The notes beneath the pieces are model-generated. The model saw only the letters and a program-made list of their open reading frames with translations. It ran no database searches and was not told where the DNA came from. From Candidatus Woesearchaeota archaeon CG10_big_fil_rev_8_21_14_0_10_32_9 (GTDB taxonomy: Archaea > Nanobdellota > Nanobdellia > Woesearchaeales > 21-14-0-10-32-9), in the NCBI GenBank assembly GCA_002762915.1, contig PCYF01000017.1, positions 1 to 14,505 on the forward strand: DNA of 14,505 bases, read 5' to 3'. A program made the translations under genes and the position numbers. Positions within the stretch are counted from its first letter, which is position 1. Every line of letters begins with the position of its first letter. Positions 5,498 through 12,728 of the stretch are shown piece after piece.

Positions 5498-5528
5498 GGT
5501 CTAAGCCAGCCTAAACCAACTCATCCAT
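5498..5528 (-). promoter_or_regulatory. rps15 leader: minimal uORF plus hairpin
   Basis: On the minus strand an ATG at 5528 opens a five-codon frame, MDELV, with TAG at 5511-5513. The predicted transcription start is only a couple of bases upstream, so this uORF would be leaderless. Overlapping its stop, bases 5510-5517 and 5498-5505 form an 8-bp stem with a 4-nt loop. Two G-U wobbles in it pair only in the minus-strand RNA, which supports RNA rather than DNA structure. Confidence 0.42.
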
Positions 5529-5538
5529 TACACACCAG

Positions 5539-5560
5539 AAACGAAAATCGTTTTATAAAT
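5539..5560 (-). promoter_or_regulatory. rps15 promoter: TATA box and adjoining inverted repeat
   Basis: ATTTATAAAA on the minus strand (5560-5551) is the TATA box; transcription should begin near 5530. AAACGA (5539-5544) and TCGTTT (5548-5553), 3 nt apart, form a perfect inverted repeat between box and start site. Confidence 0.55.
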
Positions 5561-5750
5561 ATTCTGCTTTTTCCTCAAAAAAGAGTCCTATCTCCAGAGA
5601 TAACTCTGCGACAACAAACAAATCTCCTTTTTTGTCTGCATACTTTCTCATCAACTCTCTAAATTCGTAACTGATCAACTTTTTCATCAATAAAACTTTT
5701 CTATCATAGTCTTTTTTATCAAGTATTGTTGTTTTTGTTTTTACAAACAT
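5553..5750 (-). CDS. Hypothetical small protein (65 aa)
   Basis: A 65-codon frame starting MFVKTKTTILDKKDYDRK, with a Lys/Glu-rich, probably helical body and the C-terminus GLFFEEKAEYL. There is no cysteine or membrane segment, and I recognise no family. Its amino-acid composition looks protein-like. It ends on the rps15 TATA box, so rps15 has an independent promoter. An internal Met (codon 22) is an alternative start. Evidence is composition and tidy placement only. Confidence 0.5.
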   Translation of the reverse strand: MFVKTKTTILDKKDYDRKVLLMKKLISYEFRELMRKYADKKGDLFVVAELSLEIGLFFEEKAEYL

Positions 5751-5770
5751 ATTTTGAAAGAAAAATAAAT

Positions 5771-5788
5771 GAATAAAAAGCTTTATTC
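5771..5788 (-). terminator. Hairpin after the 71-aa acidic gene
   Basis: GAATAAA (5771-5777) and TTTATTC (5782-5788) pair around AAGC. In the minus-strand RNA the stem is followed by ATTTATTTTTCTTTC, so it resembles a terminator for the gene ending at 5813. It also overlaps the likely promoter of the gene at 5750. Confidence 0.4.
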
Positions 5789-5812
5789 AAAAGAATACAA
5801 AAGAATTACGAA

Positions 5813-6028
5813 CTATTCCTTGAAATCTTCAGGCATATCTAGATTGACTTCATCAAGCTCAGGGCTTTCCTCAATCATCTCATCAATCTTATCCTTGAAT
5901 TCTTGCTCGCTAATAATGCCTTTTTCAATCAAAAGATCTAAAAGAACATTAAGTGCATGCTGATTACCATAAACAACATCTTCTATCGCCATTTGCTCAA
6001 ATTCTGATTCCGCATATTTTTCAGCCAT
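5813..6028 (-). CDS. Hypothetical acidic small protein (71 aa)
   Basis: A strongly acidic protein beginning MAEKYAESEFEQMAIEDVVYG, with a helix-rich middle (NVLLDLLIEKGIISEQEFK) and an Asp/Glu-rich tail. The segment LIEKGIISEQEF is the sort of short helical hairpin common in small archaeal proteins, but I recognise no named family. AGGTGAA, a good Shine-Dalgarno, lies 6 nt before the ATG at 6028, and an A/T box at 6061-6070 further upstream. It sits between aspS and two smaller genes, all on the same strand with separate promoters. Confidence 0.7.
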   Translation of the reverse strand: MAEKYAESEFEQMAIEDVVYGNQHALNVLLDLLIEKGIISEQEFKDKIDEMIEESPELDEVNLDMPEDFKE

Positions 6029-6034
6029 AATTAG

Positions 6035-6070
6035 TTCACCTAAACTTTAGAAAACGCCAAATAAATATAA
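6035..6070 (-). promoter_or_regulatory. Promoter and SD of the 71-aa acidic gene
   Basis: TTATATTTAT (6070-6061) is a TATA-like box and AGGTGAA (6041-6035) a ribosome-binding site 6 nt before the ATG, giving a very short leader. Confidence 0.5.
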
Positions 6071-6094
6071 ATTTAATTAAAAAAAAGTAAAAAA

Positions 6095-7807
6095 TTACTT
6101 CTTCACCTTTATGTGCAATTCATTAAGCTGATCCTCATCGACTTGATTTGGACTTCCATCAAAAGGATTGGCACCTTGTTTATTTCTAGGAAATGGAATT
6201 ACTTCTCTAATTGAATCAACATTCGCCATTATTGCAACAAGTCTGTCCAACCCATATGCAATACCACCGTGAGGAGGAACACCATACTTGAAAGCATTTA
6301 GTAAAAATCCAAATTTATTTTCCGCTTGCGCTTCTGTTAAACCCAAAGTTTTGAAAATAAGTCTTTGTAATTCAGCATCATGAATTCTCACTGAACCCCC
6401 TGCAACTTCAGAACCATTAAGTGCAAGATCATGAGCAATACTTCTAACATTACCAAGATCTCCTTTCTTAAGAAGCTCTACATCCTCAGGATGCACATTT
6501 GTAAATGGATGATGCATAGACATAAATCTTTGTTCTTCATCACTCCACTCAAACAATGGAAAATCTAAAATCCAAGCAAATACGAAATCATCCTTTTTTA
6601 TTAAATTCAAATCTTTAGCTATTTTCTTTCTAAGATTACCAAGAGCTTCTTGTGCTGTTCTCTTTTCATCAGCAATTATGAAAACTGTTCCTTTGAATAA
6701 TTTCTTTAATTCATTTTGAATTTTTTCATCTAGATGTTTTACAACGCTTCCTTCTACTTTATCTGTTATTTTTAACCAAACTAATCCTTTTGCTTTATTT
6801 TCCTGAGTAAACTTTGTTAATGCATCGATTTGTCCTCTAGAAAATTCAGCTTCAACAGAAAACGCATTAATGTATTTAGCATCTTTGAACATAGCGAAAT
6901 CTGATTTCTTTAACAAATCTGTAACATTCTTAAGCTCCAATCCAAATCTTAAATCAGGTTTATCACTACCATATTTTTCCATTGCCGTAGCATACGTTAG
7001 TCTTGGAAATGGAACTTTAATATTCTTGTTTAAAACTTCTTTAAACACATATTGAACCATTCTTTCATTGACATCAAGAATTTGTTCTTGTTCAACAAAA
7101 CTCATTTCCATATCAATCTGAGTAAACTCTAATTGTCTATCTGCCCTTAAATCCTCGTCCCTAAAACAACGAGCAACTTGGAAGTATTTATCCATTCCTC
7201 CAACCATAAGTATTTGTTTAAATAATTGTGGAGATTGCGGTAATGCAAAGAAATCTCCAGCAACTCTTCTACTAGGAACTAAAAAATCTCTTGCGCCCTC
7301 AGGTGTAGACCTTGCCAAAATAGGCGTCTCAATTTCTAAGAAATCTTCTTTATCAAGAAATCTTCTAGCCGCTTGAGTAATCTTAGATCTTAAAATAATA
7401 TTATTTTTTAGATTGTCTTTTCTCAAATCTAAATATCTATATTTCAAACGCATATCTTCATTTGTATTAGTAGAATCATCCAAATCAATTGGTAAAATGT
7501 CTGCTTTTGATAGCGTCGTTAATTCTTCTGCTTGAACCTCTATTGTACCCGTATTTAACTTCGCATTCGCTTCTGGCTTTTTTAGAACTTTACCAGTAAT
7601 AGCAATAACAGATTCTCTTTTCAAATCTTTTATCTCTGGATGTTTATTTGTATCAAGGGTTACTTGAGTAACACCATATCTATCTCTTAAATCTATAAAA
7701 CATAAACCACCATGTAATCTGGTCTTTTGAATCCAACCACATAGCTTTACTGTCTTTCCAACGTGTCCTTCCCTTAATTCACCGCAAGTATGTGTTCTGT
7801 ATACCAT
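6095..7807 (-). CDS. aspS: Aspartyl-tRNA synthetase, bacterial type (570 aa)
   Basis: A class II synthetase charging tRNA-Asp with aspartate. An N-terminal OB-fold anticodon domain (about 1-105) is followed by the catalytic core: motif 2 FRDEDLRADRQLEFTQID and motif 3 YGVPPHGGIAYGLDRLVAIM near the C-terminus. Between them, at about 270-390, lies the GAD insertion that marks the bacterial form; the archaeal/eukaryotic enzyme lacks it and is about 130 residues shorter. The OB-fold carries RLHGG with H32. In bacterial enzymes a His here goes with the non-discriminating form that also charges tRNA-Asn. Bacterial origin in an archaeal setting implies horizontal transfer. A TATA box at 7831-7838 supports a leaderless ATG at 7807. 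Confidence 0.97.
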   Translation of the reverse strand: MVYRTHTCGELREGHVGKTVKLCGWIQKTRLHGGLCFIDLRDRYGVTQVTLDTNKHPEIKDLKRESVIAITGKVLKKPEANAKLNTGTIEVQAEELTTLSKADILPIDLDDSTNTNEDMRLKYRYLDLRKDNLKNNIILRSKITQAARRFLDKEDFLEIETPILARSTPEGARDFLVPSRRVAGDFFALPQSPQLFKQILMVGGMDKYFQVARCFRDEDLRADRQLEFTQIDMEMSFVEQEQILDVNERMVQYVFKEVLNKNIKVPFPRLTYATAMEKYGSDKPDLRFGLELKNVTDLLKKSDFAMFKDAKYINAFSVEAEFSRGQIDALTKFTQENKAKGLVWLKITDKVEGSVVKHLDEKIQNELKKLFKGTVFIIADEKRTAQEALGNLRKKIAKDLNLIKKDDFVFAWILDFPLFEWSDEEQRFMSMHHPFTNVHPEDVELLKKGDLGNVRSIAHDLALNGSEVAGGSVRIHDAELQRLIFKTLGLTEAQAENKFGFLLNAFKYGVPPHGGIAYGLDRLVAIMANVDSIREVIPFPRNKQGANPFDGSPNQVDEDQLNELHIKVKK

Positions 7808-7830
7808 TTTTTCCAGTAAAGAAAGCCTTT

Positions 7831-7838
7831 ATTTAAAT
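7831..7838 (-). promoter_or_regulatory. TATA box of aspS
   Basis: ATTTAAAT lies about 27 nt before the ATG at 7807, within the 50-bp gap after cysS, so aspS is transcribed on its own. Confidence 0.6.
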
Positions 7839-7857
7839 CTTTTTAACAGGAGAGCGC

Positions 7858-9273
7858 TTATTTTTTGACTAATTCAGGACCGACGCTTGTGTCTTTTATG
7901 GTGAATCCTTTACTTAAAATTTCATCTCTTATTCTGTCCGCTTCTTTCCAGTTCTTTTCTTTTCTAAATTTCTCCCTTTCGTTTAACAAAGATTTCATTT
8001 CTTTCGAGAGAACTACTTTTTCAGCAACCATTCCTTCAAAATTAAGGCCTAGAACTTTATCCATTTCCAGCAATAAAGAATACTTTTCTTCAGGCTTTAA
8101 AGAGTCCTCTCTTATTACGCCCCACATCTCAGCCAAAGCCACGGATGTATTAATATCATTGAAAATGCTTTCTCTAAACTTCTTCAAGTTATCTCCAGAA
8201 ACCGTTTTTGCTTCTGGTAGCTCTCCTTTTATTGCAGATTTTATTTCTATTATCTTTGATTTTAAACTATTGAAAGTGTTTAAAGCACCAATCAAAATAT
8301 TTTCATCAAACAAAAGTCTCTTTCTATAATGTGTTCCTAAACACAACAATCTAAATGCCAAAGGATCATAGCCTTTTTCCATCAACGTATTTACTGTTAA
8401 CACATTTCCAAGAGACTTACTCATCTTAGCATCATCACTCAAAACCAAAAATTCTGAATGCACCCAATACTTTACAAATTGTTTCCCTGTCGCACACTCA
8501 GCTTGAGCAATTTCATTAGTATGATGAATTGGAATGTGATCTATTCCCCCTGTATGAATATCAAACGTATCTCCAAGATACTTCATAGACATGGCAGAAC
8601 ATTCAATGTGCCAACCAGGAAACCCAATTCCCCATGGAGAGTCCCATTCCATATCTCTCTTTTCATCAGGTTTAGAAAATTTCCATAACGCAAAATCCGT
8701 CTTGTTTTTCTTTTCTCCAAGTTCTATTCTTTTTCCAGCTTGTAGCCCTTCAATATTTAATTTAGCTAACTTCCCATAATCTTTGAACTCAGAAGTATCA
8801 AAATAAACTCCATCAGATGTTTTGTATGTAAACCCTTTTACTTCTAATTTCTTAACTAAAGCAATTTGTTCTTTTATATGCTTAGTTGCTTCGCAAACAA
8901 TACTTGGCCGTATAATATTTAGCTCTTTTTCATCTTCAAAAAAATAATCTGTATATTTTTTGGCAACATCCCAAGATGAAACTTTTTCTTTTTTTGCACT
9001 CATCTGAAGCTTATCATCTCCCTCATCAGAATCAGAAGTTAAATGACCAACATCAGTAACATTCATCACTTGTAAAACTTCATAACCTGCAAAAATCAAG
9101 GCTCTCTTTAAAACATCACTATTAATATAAGTTCTCATGTTTCCAATGTGCGCTCTACCATAAACAGTAGGCCCGCAAGTATACATGCTAATTTTACCTT
9201 CATGAATCGGTTTTAATTCTTCTACTTCTCTATTAAGAGTGTTGAACAAAAAAAACTTACTTACTTTAACCAT
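7858..9273 (-). CDS. cysS: Cysteinyl-tRNA synthetase (471 aa)
   Basis: A class I synthetase charging tRNA-Cys with cysteine. The zinc ligand C33 lies in YTCGPTVYG, the HIGH-type signature is HIGN (42-45), WHIECSAM and HHTNE supply the remaining zinc ligands, and AKMSKSLGN is the KMSKS loop. The C-terminal helical anticodon region ends with EKNWKEADRIRDEILSKGF, typical of CysRS. Length matches the usual 460-480 residues with no insertion, and all catalytic motifs are intact. A TATA box about 27 nt upstream of the ATG at 9273 supports the start. It is on the same strand as aspS, 50 bp apart, but each has its own promoter. Confidence 0.98.
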   Translation of the reverse strand: MVKVSKFFLFNTLNREVEELKPIHEGKISMYTCGPTVYGRAHIGNMRTYINSDVLKRALIFAGYEVLQVMNVTDVGHLTSDSDEGDDKLQMSAKKEKVSSWDVAKKYTDYFFEDEKELNIIRPSIVCEATKHIKEQIALVKKLEVKGFTYKTSDGVYFDTSEFKDYGKLAKLNIEGLQAGKRIELGEKKNKTDFALWKFSKPDEKRDMEWDSPWGIGFPGWHIECSAMSMKYLGDTFDIHTGGIDHIPIHHTNEIAQAECATGKQFVKYWVHSEFLVLSDDAKMSKSLGNVLTVNTLMEKGYDPLAFRLLCLGTHYRKRLLFDENILIGALNTFNSLKSKIIEIKSAIKGELPEAKTVSGDNLKKFRESIFNDINTSVALAEMWGVIREDSLKPEEKYSLLLEMDKVLGLNFEGMVAEKVVLSKEMKSLLNEREKFRKEKNWKEADRIRDEILSKGFTIKDTSVGPELVKK

Positions 9274-9296
9274 AAACTCAGCATAATCTACACGAA

Positions 9297-9304
9297 TTTT
9301 TAAA
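9297..9304 (-). promoter_or_regulatory. TATA box of cysS
   Basis: TTTAAAAA on the minus strand is centred about 27 nt before the cysS ATG. Confidence 0.6.
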
Positions 9305-9326
9305 TCTTATCCTAAAAAAACATTAG

Positions 9327-9336
9327 TTTTATAAAA
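9327..9336 (+). promoter_or_regulatory. TATA box of the CorA-like gene
   Basis: TTTTATAAAA is centred about 26 nt before the ATG at 9357. The upstream ATG at 9341 is out of frame. Confidence 0.6.
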
Positions 9337-9356
9337 AAGCATGGAATATTCTAAAT

Positions 9357-10298
9357 ATGCAAGTATTCACATTAAACAAGTCTGGAAACGTACTAGAGGA
9401 ATCTAACTGGCCAAAAAACACAAGTAAACTTACATGGGTGAGATTAGTTGATCCAAAAGATTCTGAGTTGGAAGAATTTGCAAAAGTTTCCGAGATATCT
9501 TTAGAAGAACTAAAAGATATAGTTGAAGATTCTGAAAGAAGCAGAATAGATTACGAAGGAAAATACATAGAAATTATTTATCAAGTTCCATACTTAGAAA
9601 AAGATGAATATACTACTAGTTCAGTCGCGATATTTCTATACAAAAAACTAGTAATCACTATAGAAAGAACAGAACTAAAATACTTATCAAATGCTGCAAA
9701 ATTATTATCCCAAAATAAATTCAAAAGCTTAATGAAAAAAACTCCGGGTCAATTTATACATTATGTATTAGATAAAACAAATGATGAATTCTTAGTTGCT
9801 GTAGAAAAAATAGGCGCAATAACAAAAAGAACTCCAAAAAAACTTGAATCAGGCGACGAAAAACAACTATATGCACTTTACGAAAGCAACATCACTCTTA
9901 CTTATTTCAACAACGCTTTACTTGCAAATCAAGACGTTTCCAAATCTCTAAGAAAAACACAACTAAAAATGTTTACTCCGCAAGATAAAGAATACTTTTC
10001 AGACCTTTATTACGACGCATTACAAGTAATGGATACTTTGAAAGTACAGCGAGACGTATTAACCTCAATGTTTACATTCCAAAGCATATTGAGCGGAAGC
10101 AGACTAAACAAAACAATGAAATTATTAACAGGATTAACATTACTTATTGCTGTTCCAACACTTATAGCGAGCATATATGGAATGAACGTTTCTTTACCCT
10201 TGGCAGAAAATGCACACGGATTTTTAATTGTACTAGTTGGAATGTTTTTACTATCAGGAATAATACTTTGGGTACTACACAAAAACGAGTGGTTGTAA
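9357..10298 (+). CDS. corA: CorA-type magnesium/divalent cation transporter (313 aa)
   Basis: A pentameric membrane channel for Mg2+ and related ions. A large cytoplasmic N-terminal domain (about 1-250) starts with the mixed alpha/beta funnel region (TWVRLVDPKDSELEEF) and continues into the long stalk helix. Two transmembrane helices follow at about 254-272 and 287-308, with the selectivity signature GMN (275-277) in YGMNVSLP between them. The C-terminus is short and basic-aromatic (LHKNEWL), as in the family. Length is normal and no motif is missing. It shares the divergent promoter region with cysS and is followed 39 nt later by the cysteine-rich gene, so read-through into the permease genes is possible. 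The exact ion is not determined by sequence. Confidence 0.95.
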   Translation: MQVFTLNKSGNVLEESNWPKNTSKLTWVRLVDPKDSELEEFAKVSEISLEELKDIVEDSERSRIDYEGKYIEIIYQVPYLEKDEYTTSSVAIFLYKKLVITIERTELKYLSNAAKLLSQNKFKSLMKKTPGQFIHYVLDKTNDEFLVAVEKIGAITKRTPKKLESGDEKQLYALYESNITLTYFNNALLANQDVSKSLRKTQLKMFTPQDKEYFSDLYYDALQVMDTLKVQRDVLTSMFTFQSILSGSRLNKTMKLLTGLTLLIAVPTLIASIYGMNVSLPLAENAHGFLIVLVGMFLLSGIILWVLHKNEWL

Positions 10299-10325
10299 TA
10301 ATATAAATCATAACTAGAAACTGTT

Positions 10326-10330
10326 GGAGG
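10326..10330 (+). promoter_or_regulatory. Perfect Shine-Dalgarno of the Cys-rich mini-gene
   Basis: GGAGG lies 7 nt before the ATG at 10338, among the strongest ribosome-binding sites in the window. It is the main argument that this short ORF is a real gene. A weak TATA-like box lies at about 10300-10309. Confidence 0.65.
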
Positions 10331-10337
10331 CCGAAAA

Positions 10338-10448
10338 ATGATAAAAAAACTGTTAGACAAACTAGACAAAAAATTGGAACAAAAAGCAAAAGCAAAAAAA
10401 TGTTGTTGCTGTCAAGAACAAGACGATGAATCATGCTGCAACAAATAA
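10338..10448 (+). CDS. Cysteine-rich mini-protein (36 aa), probable soft-metal ligand
   Basis: The peptide begins MIKKLLDKLDKKLEQKAK, an amphipathic basic helix. It then has CCCC (residues 22-25), an acidic spacer QEQDDES and a final CC (32-33): six cysteines in 36 residues. It is not a zinc ribbon, because the cysteines are contiguous. Adjacent cysteine clusters of this kind typically bind Cu(I), As(III), Hg(II) or similar thiophilic ions, or act as thiol donors (general knowledge). A perfect GGAGG precedes the ATG. The gene overlaps the downstream permease start by 16 nt, so the two are translationally coupled. A metallochaperone or delivery peptide for that permease is a reasonable inference; no family is recognised. 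Confidence 0.75.
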   Translation: MIKKLLDKLDKKLEQKAKAKKCCCCQEQDDESCCNK

Positions 10449-11389
10449 TTAATTATTTATTTTTTACGATTCTAAATCTAAATCCGGAATCGGCACTAGT
10501 TGAAACATTAAACTTTTTCATTTATGATTCCATAAAAATTCTATTCTTATTATTTTTCATGATTGCACTTATCGGCTTTTTAAGAAGCTACATATCTCAA
10601 GAAGTAATTAAAAAAAAATTAAGCAAACAAAAATATGGTTTAGGAAACATAAGCGCAGCATTGCTCGGAGCAATTACTCCGTTCTGTTCTTGCTCATCAA
10701 TTCCATTATTTCTAAGCTTTCTACGCGCAGGAGTCCCTTTAGGAATCACATTTTCTTTTCTCATAACATCTCCCATTGTAAATGAATATCTGGTAATAAT
10801 TATGCTTGCAGCATTTGGTTGGAAAGTTGCACTGGCATATGTAGTTATAGGTATTTTAGTAGGAGTTATCTCAGGAATAATTCTAGGAAAGATGAACTTA
10901 GAAAAACATCTAGTTAAAGATATAAAAAATAGTTCTTCTCTGAAAGAAAGAAAATTTATTAATCTAAAACAAAGAATAATCTACGGTTTTGAGGAAGCAA
11001 CAAGCATAACTAAAAAACTCTGGTACTGGATTCTACTAGGAGTAGGAATAGGCGCAATAATTCACAACCATGTTCCTTCTGAATTAATTCAAAACATTAT
11101 GAATTCAACAGGAATGTTCAGCGTACCTATAGCTGTTTTATTAGGCGTTCCTCTTTATGGAAACTCTGCAGGAATAGTGCCTATAGCCGCTGCTTTATTT
11201 GAAAAAGGAATACCATTAGGAACAGCACTAGCATTCATGATGGCAATAACCGCGCTAAGTTTTCCAGAAGCAATAATTTTACGACGCGCCATGAAATTAA
11301 GACTAATAGCAATATTCTTTGGAATTGTAACACTAGCCATAATTCTATCAGGATATATACTAAATGCTTTACAAGGAATTCTGTATTAA
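10433..11389 (+). CDS. COG0701 permease (ArsP / DUF318-like, 318 aa)
   Basis: An integral membrane protein with about eight hydrophobic helices in two related halves. The first half carries the family signature GAITPFCSCSSIPLF with C85 and C87, then GVPLGITFSFLITSPIVNEY; the second half repeats the theme with GVPLYGNSAGIVPIAAALFEKGIPLG. Members include ArsP, an efflux permease for methylated trivalent organoarsenicals, whose paired cysteines matter for substrate binding; most members are unassigned. The ATG at 10433 overlaps the cysteine-rich mini-gene by 16 nt, and the predicted first helix follows within 30 residues. Context points to export or handling of a thiol-reactive metal or metalloid; the exact substrate is unknown. 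Confidence 0.9.
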   Translation: MLQQIINYLFFTILNLNPESALVETLNFFIYDSIKILFLLFFMIALIGFLRSYISQEVIKKKLSKQKYGLGNISAALLGAITPFCSCSSIPLFLSFLRAGVPLGITFSFLITSPIVNEYLVIIMLAAFGWKVALAYVVIGILVGVISGIILGKMNLEKHLVKDIKNSSSLKERKFINLKQRIIYGFEEATSITKKLWYWILLGVGIGAIIHNHVPSELIQNIMNSTGMFSVPIAVLLGVPLYGNSAGIVPIAAALFEKGIPLGTALAFMMAITALSFPEAIILRRAMKLRLIAIFFGIVTLAIILSGYILNALQGILY

Positions 11390-11403
11390 AAAGAATTGAT
11401 TAA

Positions 11404-11865
11404 TTAAACAAGAACATAATCCTTAGGCAAGTAAATTATTTGTATACCTGCCTTCTTTGCAAAATCATGTTCCCACCTAGCACCAAAAGAACTCTCCCAC
11501 CCAAAAATAAAAAACAACTTAGAAATTTTCTTAGAATTAAAAATAGGTGCATAAATTTTTTCAAGAAGTTCTAAAGGATCATATTTATCACCCATAGTAC
11601 TTTTTATTCTAAAAATAGCATCTTCTAAAGGAATTTGAACAAATAAAGAATTCTCCTCAGATATTAATTTTGAAATAGTTCCAGTAAACGCTTTAAGATT
11701 CTTGTCAATCGAACCATAACCCCCCGTAGAAATAGGCCCACAAACCTGCCCAAGCATATTTGGCAATCTTTTCAAAACACCCACAGCAACATCGCCAACA
11801 TCTGCAAAAGTTTTGGCATCATCTAACTTATCAAAATCCTGTTTCAACCAATAATTATGATCCAT
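11404..11865 (-). CDS. Nucleoside 2-deoxyribosyltransferase-like / DUF4406-like protein (153 aa)
   Basis: The pattern GQVCGPISTGGYGSIDKN (39-56), IPLEDAIFRI, YAPIFNSKKISKLFFIFGWESS and GARWEHDFAKKAGI (128-141) follows the Rossmann-like nucleoside deoxyribosyltransferase fold. There, CGP/AGP opens the nucleotide site and a late GWE-S-GA-xE helix carries the catalytic Glu (here probably E132). DUF4406 proteins share this layout and are often phage- or salvage-linked. I place the start at the ATG at 11865 because TATAAAA (11884-11890) lies about 22 nt upstream; a longer frame from TTG at 11934 adds a hydrophobic, unlikely N-terminus. The precise reaction is uncertain. Confidence 0.68.
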   Translation of the reverse strand: MDHNYWLKQDFDKLDDAKTFADVGDVAVGVLKRLPNMLGQVCGPISTGGYGSIDKNLKAFTGTISKLISEENSLFVQIPLEDAIFRIKSTMGDKYDPLELLEKIYAPIFNSKKISKLFFIFGWESSFGARWEHDFAKKAGIQIIYLPKDYVLV

Positions 11866-11883
11866 ACTAGTAAAAAAAACACG

Positions 11884-11890
11884 TATAAAA
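11884..11890 (-). promoter_or_regulatory. TATA box of the deoxyribosyltransferase-like gene
   Basis: TTTTATA on the minus strand lies about 22 nt upstream of the ATG at 11865 and favours that start over the TTG at 11934. Confidence 0.5.
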
Positions 11891-11999
11891 TAAAAATCTT
11901 TCTTAAAAAAATTACATTCACTAAACAAAATCAAAATACCTAAATAATTAGTTCAAAAAATAATAGCACCTCCCAGACCATATTTTATCTATGAGAAAA

Positions 12000-12578
12000 C
12001 TAATCAAGGGCTATTAATTTATATTCTTTTAATAGTTCTTTCCATTTAATATATATTGGTGTCAGTTTTTTCTGTATTTCAGGAAATGCCGATAAATCTT
12101 TGTAGTCTCGTTCTAATTTATCAAAAGCATAATCTGCTAACCCTTTAGAATTATTTAATCTGGCACCAGTTAGAATGCTCAAATAAACATAATCAGTTAA
12201 GTGACTTGCAGAATCACAACAAGCAACAAGTTTTGCCTCTTTTGAATTTGGAAATACATCTCGACATCTATGAGCTCTTATGCAGTGCAAAACTTTCTCG
12301 GTTTTTTTCTTATCATACGAATATTTTTTTAAAAATTTTCTTGCGATACTCTCTCCAACGATTGCATGGTCTTTTTTTGAAATAGGATAAGAACCTATAT
12401 CATGTAGCCAGACAGATATAAGAACAACTTCTGCATCAATTTCAGGATGGCTTTTCAAAATGAACTTTGCCCATCTTTCAACTTCAGGAACATGAAAATC
12501 ATATTTGTATGGTCCATTCGGATATTTCTTAAGCCAATCATAAAAGAACTTCTTGGATAGATTAATCATATCTGCCAT
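12000..12578 (-). CDS. HD-domain phosphohydrolase (192 aa)
   Basis: A metal-dependent phosphohydrolase of the HD superfamily, acting on nucleotides or related phosphoesters. The four metal-site positions are visible: H29 (DFHVPEVERWA), H59-D60 (WLHDIG) and D122 (CCDSASHL), with additional histidines at H71 and at HCIRAHR (98-104) that could support a second metal. The rest of the protein is helical, without extra domains. The TATA-like box at 12597-12607 lies about 24 nt before the ATG at 12578, so the transcript is leaderless; the Met at codon 4 is an alternative start. Substrate cannot be assigned. Its neighbour, deoxyribosyltransferase-like, hints at nucleotide turnover. Confidence 0.9.
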   Translation of the reverse strand: MADMINLSKKFFYDWLKKYPNGPYKYDFHVPEVERWAKFILKSHPEIDAEVVLISVWLHDIGSYPISKKDHAIVGESIARKFLKKYSYDKKKTEKVLHCIRAHRCRDVFPNSKEAKLVACCDSASHLTDYVYLSILTGARLNNSKGLADYAFDKLERDYKDLSAFPEIQKKLTPIYIKWKELLKEYKLIALD

Positions 12579-12596
12579 AATACCACTACATTTAAG

Positions 12597-12607
12597 ATAT
12601 TTAAAAA
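12597..12607 (-). promoter_or_regulatory. TATA box of the HD-domain gene
   Basis: TTTTTAAATAT on the minus strand is centred about 24 nt before the ATG at 12578. Confidence 0.55.
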
Positions 12608-12644
12608 TGTATTGAGAAAATTCTATTAGCCCTAATCTTTCAAG

Positions 12645-12649
12645 AAAAA
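12645..12649 (-). terminator. T-tract after tRNA-Gln
   Basis: TTTTT follows the tRNA 3' end by 6 nt in the transcript, a plausible archaeal oligo-U terminator. Confidence 0.4.
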
Positions 12650-12655
12650 TTATAA

Positions 12656-12728
12656 TAGCCCCGCCCGGATTTGAACCGAGGTCTCAAGCTCCAAAGGCTT
12701 GAATGATTGGCCGCTACACTACGGGGCT
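12656..12728 (-). tRNA. tRNA-Gln (UUG)
   Basis: The 73-nt cloverleaf is complete. Acceptor stem AGCCCCG pairs with CGGGGCT and discriminator A follows. The D-arm region is GTGTAGCGGCCAATC. The anticodon stem CAAGC/GCTTG encloses loop CTTTGGA, giving anticodon UUG for glutamine CAA codons. The T-stem CTCGG/CCGGG encloses TTCAAAT. No CCA is encoded and there is no intron, both usual in archaea. The A1 start and overall sequence match archaeal tRNA-Gln as I remember it; in archaea it is normally mischarged with Glu and amidated by GatDE. No TATA box is close upstream. Confidence 0.96.

Noticed and set aside
5444..5662. Plus-strand 72-codon ORF opposite the rps15 leader
   Set aside because: Shadow of the minus-strand leader and the 65-aa gene; it is Pro/Phe-rich and has no ribosome-binding site or TATA box at the right distance.
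5769..5963. Plus-strand Ser-rich 64-codon ORF
   Set aside because: Antisense to the 71-aa acidic gene, which has a good SD and TATA; a Ser/Leu-rich product is the usual shadow of an Asp/Glu-rich frame.
10010..10434. Minus-strand ORFs across the corA end and the Cys-rich gene
   Set aside because: Antisense to clear genes; the sense strand has GGAGG and family motifs.
11866..11934. Longer deoxyribosyltransferase-like start at TTG
   Set aside because: A hydrophobic Phe-rich extension unlike the family, overlapping a TATA box for the ATG at 11865.
11935..11999. GGGAGGTG on the minus strand between two genes, as a possible SD for a small gene
   Set aside because: No start codon with an open frame follows at SD distance; a nearby T6 run is better read as the end of the HD gene transcript.
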